A stretch of DNA of 64,000 nt, taken from contig NZ_LHPC01000028.1 of NCBI RefSeq assembly GCF_001297125.1, forward strand, positions 186,001 through 250,000. The letters run 5' to 3'. The stretch comes from Pseudomonas sp. RIT-PI-q (GTDB lineage: Bacteria; Pseudomonadota; Gammaproteobacteria; Pseudomonadales; Pseudomonadaceae). Each line of letters opens with the position of its first letter. Position 1 is the stretch's first letter. The notes below the pieces were generated by a model that was given only the letters and a program-made list of their open reading frames with translations, did no database searches and had not been told where the DNA came from. The translations under genes were made by a program, and so were the position numbers. Of the stretch, positions 58,565-64,000 are shown one piece after another.

Positions 58565-60114
58565 GGGAGATCCCTAGGCGCGGCTTCGTTGAGCAGCGCA
58601 TCACGTTTTGGGTAGCCGGCGAAAGCGGCCGCAAGCAAATCATCCTGCGTCCAGCTGTCGCGTTCGAAAGTATCGATCAGGCGCCCCGCCGACAGCACGC
58701 CAATCCGGTCGCAAATCAGCATCAGCTCACGCAGGTCGCTGGACACCACCACCAGCGCTTTGCCCTGGCGAGTCAGCTCACCAAGCAGTGCATAGATGTC
58801 GAACTTGGCGCCCACATCGATGCCACGGGTCGGCTCGTCGAACAGCAGCACCGAGCAATCGCGTTCCAGCCAACGGCCGATCACGACTTTCTGTTGGTTG
58901 CCGCCGGACAGCTCAGACACCAACTGCGTCGGGCTGGAACTGCGGATGTGCATGGCGTCGATCTGACGCTGGGCCAGGGCCATCTCGTCACCGTTGTTGA
59001 CGAAGCCGCCGCTGGAAATGACCGGCATATTGCCCAGCGCAATGTTGGCGCTGATCGATTGAGTCAGCAGCAAGCCTTCACCCTTGCGGTCTTCGGTGAT
59101 CAGGGCGATGCCGTGACCGACCGCGTCAGCCGGTGAACGAATACTCACCACTTGCGCCGGCGAACCCAGGGCAACCGTGCCGCTGTCCGCGGTGTCGGCG
59201 CCGAAAATCAGGCGCAGCAACTCGGTGCGCCCTGCCCCGATCAAACCGGAAATACCGAAGATCTCGCCGGCGCGCACTTCGAAAGACACGTCGCGAACCT
59301 TGTCCAAGCGAGTCAGCCCTTTGACCGTCAACGCCGGAGCGCCAATCTTGCGCGGCCCCATGTCGATGTGTTCGCCGAGTTCTCGACCGACCATCAACGT
59401 GACCAGTTGCTCACTGTTGTAATTGGCCATCGGCTCGACGCAGACCAGGTTGCCGTCGCGCAATACCGCAATGCGCTGGGCCACTCGCGCCAGTTCTTCG
59501 AGGCGGTGGGAAATGTAGATGATCGACACGCCGCGAGCCTGCAGGCGAGTGATCTGTTCGAACAGCATCTCGACTTCTCTGGCCGTGAGCATCGCGGTCG
59601 GTTCATCGAGAATCAGCACATGGCAATCGCCGATCAGGTTGCGCGCAATCTCGACCATTTGTTGATGGCCGATGCCGAGTTCACCGACCAGGGTGTCCGG
59701 ATCGATCGCGTCGAGCCCGACCTGAGCCATGGCCTCGATTGCAGCCTTGCGCAGTTGCTTGCGACTGATCCAGCCGCCGCTGCTGGGCAGGTTGTCGAGG
59801 AACAGGTTTTCCGCCACCGACAGGGTCGGCAGCAGATTGAGTTCTTGCATGACCATGCGGATGCCCAGGTCTTCAGCCTGGGTGCGGCTGCCGGGGCGGT
59901 AATCCTGACCCTGGAATTGCATCTGGCCAGTGGTCGGTGTGACCAGCCCGCCAATGATTTTCGACAGGGTGCTTTTGCCGGCGCCGTTCTCACCGGTCAG
60001 CGCCAGCACTTCGCCGCGCATCAGCGTCAGGTCAATACCGGTCAGGACCGGTTGGGCATAAGTCTTACCGATACCGCTGACCGAGAGGACAGCGTTCGGG
60101 GCGCAAACTGACAT
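58561..60114 (-). CDS. rbsA: Ribose ABC transporter ATPase
   Basis: 517 aa with two ABC domains, as for sugar-type fused ATPases. The first has Walker A GENGAGKST and Walker B LILDEPTAML. The second has signature LSGGNQQKVVIG and DEPTRGIDVG but a degenerate Walker A (GLIGAGRTE), normal for this family. It is 56 bases downstream of rbsB. Confidence 0.96.
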   Translation of the reverse strand: MSVCAPNAVLSVSGIGKTYAQPVLTGIDLTLMRGEVLALTGENGAGKSTLSKIIGGLVTPTTGQMQFQGQDYRPGSRTQAEDLGIRMVMQELNLLPTLSVAENLFLDNLPSSGGWISRKQLRKAAIEAMAQVGLDAIDPDTLVGELGIGHQQMVEIARNLIGDCHVLILDEPTAMLTAREVEMLFEQITRLQARGVSIIYISHRLEELARVAQRIAVLRDGNLVCVEPMANYNSEQLVTLMVGRELGEHIDMGPRKIGAPALTVKGLTRLDKVRDVSFEVRAGEIFGISGLIGAGRTELLRLIFGADTADSGTVALGSPAQVVSIRSPADAVGHGIALITEDRKGEGLLLTQSISANIALGNMPVISSGGFVNNGDEMALAQRQIDAMHIRSSSPTQLVSELSGGNQQKVVIGRWLERDCSVLLFDEPTRGIDVGAKFDIYALLGELTRQGKALVVVSSDLRELMLICDRIGVLSAGRLIDTFERDSWTQDDLLAAAFAGYPKRDALLNEAAPRDLP

Positions 60115-60170
60115 AAAAACTCTCCATGTGCTCGCCCCGACGGGCGAGCACCGTTGTCTCGCCAGAAGGA

Positions 60171-61127
60171 CTACTTGGTCACCAGCTCTACCGGAGTTTC
60201 GATAACGCTGTTGGCGCCGCTGTCGACTTTCTCGCCCTTGATGATTTTCAGCGCGGTCTCGATGCCGAACACGGCTTGCTTGGCTGCAAACTGGTCAGCG
60301 GTAGCTAGCACGCGGCCGTCCTTGAGCATCGGCTTAATGGCATTGATGTTGTCGTAACCGACCACTTGTACCTTGCCAGCCTTGCCTGCGGCACGTACGG
60401 CGGAAACGGCGCCGACGGCCATGCTGTCGTTGCCGGCCAGCAGGGCTTTGACTTCTGGGTATTCGCTGAGGATCGAAGCGGCAACCTTGTTGCCCTTGTC
60501 GATCTCCCAGTCACCGGACTGCAGAGAGACAACCTTGATCTGCGCCGCTTCCATCGCATCTTTGAAGCCTGCGGTGCGGGCTTGAGCGTTGGTGGTAGTG
60601 GAAACGCCTTCAATGATGCCGACTTCGTCACCGGTCTTCAGTTGTTTGGCCAGGTACTCGCCCACCAGGCGCGCACCTTTGCGGTTATCCGGGCCTACGA
60701 ACGGAACGGTGATGTTCTTGCTTTTGACCACGGCCGGGTCAAGCTGGTTGTCGATGTTGATCACGGTGATACCGGCATCGATGGCTTTCTTGATCACGGG
60801 CACCATGGCCTTTGAGTCAGCGGGCGCGATGACCAGCGCATTGACCTTGGCCAGAATCATTTGCTCGACGATACGCGTCTGGCCAGCCGTGTCGGTTTCG
60901 TCCTTGATGCCGTTGGAGATCAGCTCGAAATCGCCGGAGTGGTCTTTCTGGTAAGCCTTGGCGCCGTCTTCCATAGTCAGGAAGAATTCATTGGCCAGGG
61001 ATTTCATGACCAGCGCGACTTTAGGTTTTTCAGGGGTTTCGGCGAAGGCCGAGGAGACGGGTAACGCGGCGGATGCGACAGCCAGCATAGCGACAGCGAG
61101 AAGACGTCCAGCGAATGGCAGCTTCAT
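60171..61127 (-). CDS. rbsB: Ribose-binding periplasmic protein
   Basis: 318 aa with a signal peptide of about 28 residues (VSSAFA). Peripla_BP_4 fold; PKVALVMKSLANEFFLTMED at the N-terminus and NIDNQLDP in the hinge are typical. First gene of the operon, 95 bases from the operator at 61222-61235. Confidence 0.95.
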   Translation of the reverse strand: MKLPFAGRLLAVAMLAVASAALPVSSAFAETPEKPKVALVMKSLANEFFLTMEDGAKAYQKDHSGDFELISNGIKDETDTAGQTRIVEQMILAKVNALVIAPADSKAMVPVIKKAIDAGITVINIDNQLDPAVVKSKNITVPFVGPDNRKGARLVGEYLAKQLKTGDEVGIIEGVSTTTNAQARTAGFKDAMEAAQIKVVSLQSGDWEIDKGNKVAASILSEYPEVKALLAGNDSMAVGAVSAVRAAGKAGKVQVVGYDNINAIKPMLKDGRVLATADQFAAKQAVFGIETALKIIKGEKVDSGANSVIETPVELVTK

Positions 61128-61221
61128 GAGTTCACTCCGATCTTATGATTATTGTGAGCAACACTTGCGCTGGGCGTAGGCTTGATCGCACTTTTCAATG
61201 AACGAGCCTTCGGGAGCACCA

Positions 61222-61235
61222 CGCAAACGTTTGCG
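61222..61235. promoter_or_regulatory. Predicted RbsR operator
   Basis: CGCAAACGTTTGCG is a perfect 14-bp palindrome with the central CG typical of LacI-family sites. It lies about 95 bases upstream of the rbsB start and is the only such site in this stretch. Confidence 0.82.
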
Positions 61236-61323
61236 AGATCGAACTATGCGAACCCTGCCGATATTTGTCAACGACCGGAAACAACCATTTTGTGGTTCGG
61301 TTGGCAACAACCGGGCAATCGTG

Positions 61324-61773
61324 TCACGCGGTAGTGCTGACGACATTACCGGCAGTGGAACCTTCAGTTAATGCTTTTGCCAGGGCCCCTGCCACTTGAG
61401 CAATGGCGCCTGCGGTATCGGCGATCTGCTGCTGAACCGACATCACGGCCGTGGCTTTGGCTTCCGGTGATGAGTAAGACGCTGCCTGAGTCGCGGCCAG
61501 TTGCTGCTGTTGTTCGCGCAGTTGCTGTTGCAGTTCCTGCATACGCTTGAGCAGCATCTGCACCGCAATACTTTGACTGCTACCAGCGCTTTCGGTTTTT
61601 GCACTGCCCTGCCCGGCGCCACCGAGGCTGACGGTTTTTTTGTCGTCCTCGTCGACACCCAACCGCTGCGCTGCGCCTTCAGCCGTGGTGTCACTCAAGG
61701 CATCAGTTGCCACCGCAGATTTGCCTCCGATGTTGACGACAGCGGCGTTTGGAAAACCGACAGTAAACGACAT
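61324..61773 (-). CDS. Gln-rich coiled-coil protein, 149 aa
   Basis: Begins MSFTVGFPNAAVVNIGGKSA. A coiled coil of about 45 residues full of Gln (about 72-100, with ELQQQLREQQQQLAATQAA) is followed by an Ala-rich helical end. There is no signal peptide or membrane segment. Conserved-looking Pseudomonas gene with no known role. It stands alone between rbs and ansB. Confidence 0.7.
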   Translation of the reverse strand: MSFTVGFPNAAVVNIGGKSAVATDALSDTTAEGAAQRLGVDEDDKKTVSLGGAGQGSAKTESAGSSQSIAVQMLLKRMQELQQQLREQQQQLAATQAASYSSPEAKATAVMSVQQQIADTAGAIAQVAGALAKALTEGSTAGNVVSTTA

Positions 61774-62018
61774 GTGAACTCCGTTAAAAAAGATCCTTTA
61801 AGGAAGCATCGACCTGCGGGTGGGTTTCTTTAGCGGTGATTCAAGATCCGGCAAGACGACTTGTTCAACAGAGACTGTAGGATTTTTCGGAGAGCCGAAC
61901 ATAAACATCAAACATATTCGGAAACCCGGACGACATGGCGCGGAACCGCTGCCGATTTCATTCACAAATACTTATACAAATCATGATGTTAAAAGGTTTT
62001 TCAGATTCAAAGTGTGAC

Positions 62019-62034
62019 TGGTACAGATCCTGCT
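62019..62034 (+). promoter_or_regulatory. Sigma-54-like promoter ahead of ansB
   Basis: TGGTACAGATCCTGCT has the invariant GG at -24 and GC at -12 with ten bases between, two to three mismatches from consensus. It lies 90 bases before the ansB ATG. The rest of the 350-base gap (61774-62123) holds no gene. Confidence 0.5.
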
Positions 62035-62084
62035 CTTCTCTTGTACCCCAAGCGTTCAGATCGGCCTGGGGTGCATCTAGATGA

Positions 62085-63212
<1,128 letters not shown>

Positions 63213-63221
63213 TTCACCCTC

Positions 63222-63277
63222 GCCCGACCGGCTCCGGTCGGGCACCGCTTGCGCCACTCGCCAACCCTGGCGAGTGG
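63222..63277 (+). terminator. Two consecutive hairpins after ansB
   Basis: Stem 1: GCCCGACCGG (63222-63231) with CCGGTCGGGC (63234-63243). Stem 2: CCACTCGCCA (63254-63263) with TGGCGAGTGG (63268-63277), loop ACCC. Both are perfect. There is no immediate T-run, so they may also protect the mRNA end. Confidence 0.68.
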
Positions 63278-63386
63278 TCTCTTATCTGATAAAAAAACCT
63301 CCTTCGTCCTACATCAAACGGAAAAAACTGCTGTCAGAGGATTTTCTTGAATTTTAAGCAGTTGCGAAAATGCCTACAGTTAAATA

Positions 63387-63402
63387 CTGTATGCACGTAC
63401 AG
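63387..63402. promoter_or_regulatory. LexA box ahead of host DUF1654 gene
   Basis: CTGTATGCACGTACAG fits CTG-N10-CAG with one break in the TA core. It lies 18 bases before the GTG start of the DUF1654 gene. Confidence 0.78.
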
Positions 63403-63420
63403 CTTAATAAGGATAATTCC

Positions 63421-63660
63421 GTGGCCACCACCTCCGCCTCTCCTGACGCCTATGAACGCCTGGGTATGCGCGTTCAGAAAATCATCAATTCCCCCACCGC
63501 GCAAAAAGCCAAAGCAGCGCTGATCTTCCGCCTCCCGGACGAGCCAGTGGATGAGTGGGAGCGCTTGCTCGAAGAGATCGATGAGAACGACAACGTCACG
63601 CTCGCTTATCGCGACGATGGCGGTGTGCAGATTTTCTGGGTTGTGCCGAAGGAAGATTGA
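63421..63660 (+). CDS. DUF1654 protein, host copy
   Basis: GTG at 63421 with AAGGAT upstream gives 79 aa. The earlier ATG at 63370 would overlap the LexA box. Core segments ([43 protein letters not shown]) match the prophage copy at 30640. It is followed by the endonuclease I gene after four bases, so both are probably SOS-regulated together. Confidence 0.88.
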   Translation: MATTSASPDAYERLGMRVQKIINSPTAQKAKAALIFRLPDEPVDEWERLLEEIDENDNVTLAYRDDGGVQIFWVVPKED

Positions 63661-63664
63661 GTCA

Positions 63665-64000
63665 ATGAGTGTCCGTTGGTTTGTTTTACTGTTTCTGTTC
63701 TTCACCATGGGCGCGCAAGCTGCCGCCCCCCGCACCTTCAACGAAGCCAAGAAAGTTGCCTGGAAGCTATACGCCCCGCAATCAACCGAGTTCTATTGCG
63801 GCTGCAAATACACCGGCAACAAAGTCGACCTCGCGGCCTGCGGTTATGTCCCGCGAAAAAACGCCAAGCGCGCCTCCCGCATTGAGTGGGAGCACATTGT
63901 CCCGGCCTGGCAGATCGGCCATCAACGTCAATGCTGGCAAGAAGGCGGGCGCAAGAACTGCACGCGCTACGACCCGGTTTATCAGAAGGCCGAGGCCGAT
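63665..64000 (+). CDS. endA: Endonuclease I, cut by window edge
   Basis: ATG at 63665; 112 codons to the edge. Signal peptide of about 20 residues (GAQA). The mature part has FYCGCKYTG and the catalytic-region WEHIVPAW, with paired cysteines, as in EndA/Vvn periplasmic nucleases. These cut double- and single-stranded DNA without sequence preference. It shares a transcript with DUF1654. Confidence 0.88.
   Translation, partial: MSVRWFVLLFLFFTMGAQAAAPRTFNEAKKVAWKLYAPQSTEFYCGCKYTGNKVDLAACGYVPRKNAKRASRIEWEHIVPAWQIGHQRQCWQEGGRKNCTRYDPVYQKAEAD

Overview
The window is a stretch of a Pseudomonas chromosome, most like the P. fluorescens group. The evidence is the thrS-infC-rpmI-rplT-pheS-pheT-ihfA-merR block (49-52 kb back to 44.4 kb), a CspA-type cold-shock gene, a periplasmic glutaminase-asparaginase, and a ribose operon in the order rbsB-A-C-R-K-D with a nucleoside hydrolase. 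A lambda-type siphovirus prophage fills roughly 1-44.2 kb. It is inserted at the 3' end of a tRNA-Pro(GGG) gene. Its left end lies outside the window.

Prophage layout. Late genes read leftward: Q-like antiterminator, late promoter and terminator, holin/Rz/Rz1, small genes, terminase, portal, head, tail. The tail block ends after gpK; neither gpI nor gpJ is visible, and a few small accessory genes follow. The G/T tail chaperone pair carries a GGGAAAC -1 frameshift site. The right early operon (minus strand, 26.1-21 kb) is cro, a CII/YmfL-like gene, an O-like initiator with iterons, a DnaC-like loader, ninB, ninG and Q-like. cI (plus strand) is separated from cro by three 17-bp operators. Two more operators sit at 30.94-30.99 kb (OL/PL). 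About 4.7 kb of accessory genes lies between OR and OL, where lambda has rexAB.

Right of OL, a structured leader with a boxA-like element precedes the left early operon: small zinc-ribbon and membrane proteins, Bet, YqaJ/Exo, YejK, a D12-class adenine methylase, excisionase and integrase. Minus-strand accessory genes interrupt this operon. The most interesting is a DUF6338-type membrane protein with a 57-aa protein carrying three GYQP repeats.

Host part. tRNA-Pro is followed by merR-ihfA-pheTS-rplT-rpmI-infC-thrS on the minus strand; infC very probably starts at AUU. Next come a small secreted protein, cspA, an I78-type lipoprotein and small conserved genes. The ribose/nucleoside operon has a perfect LacI-family operator upstream of rbsB. 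The right end holds a Gln-rich hypothetical protein, ansB with a sigma-54-like promoter, and a LexA-boxed DUF1654 gene followed directly by an endonuclease I gene cut by the window edge. The prophage carries its own LexA-boxed DUF1654 paralogue at 30.6 kb.
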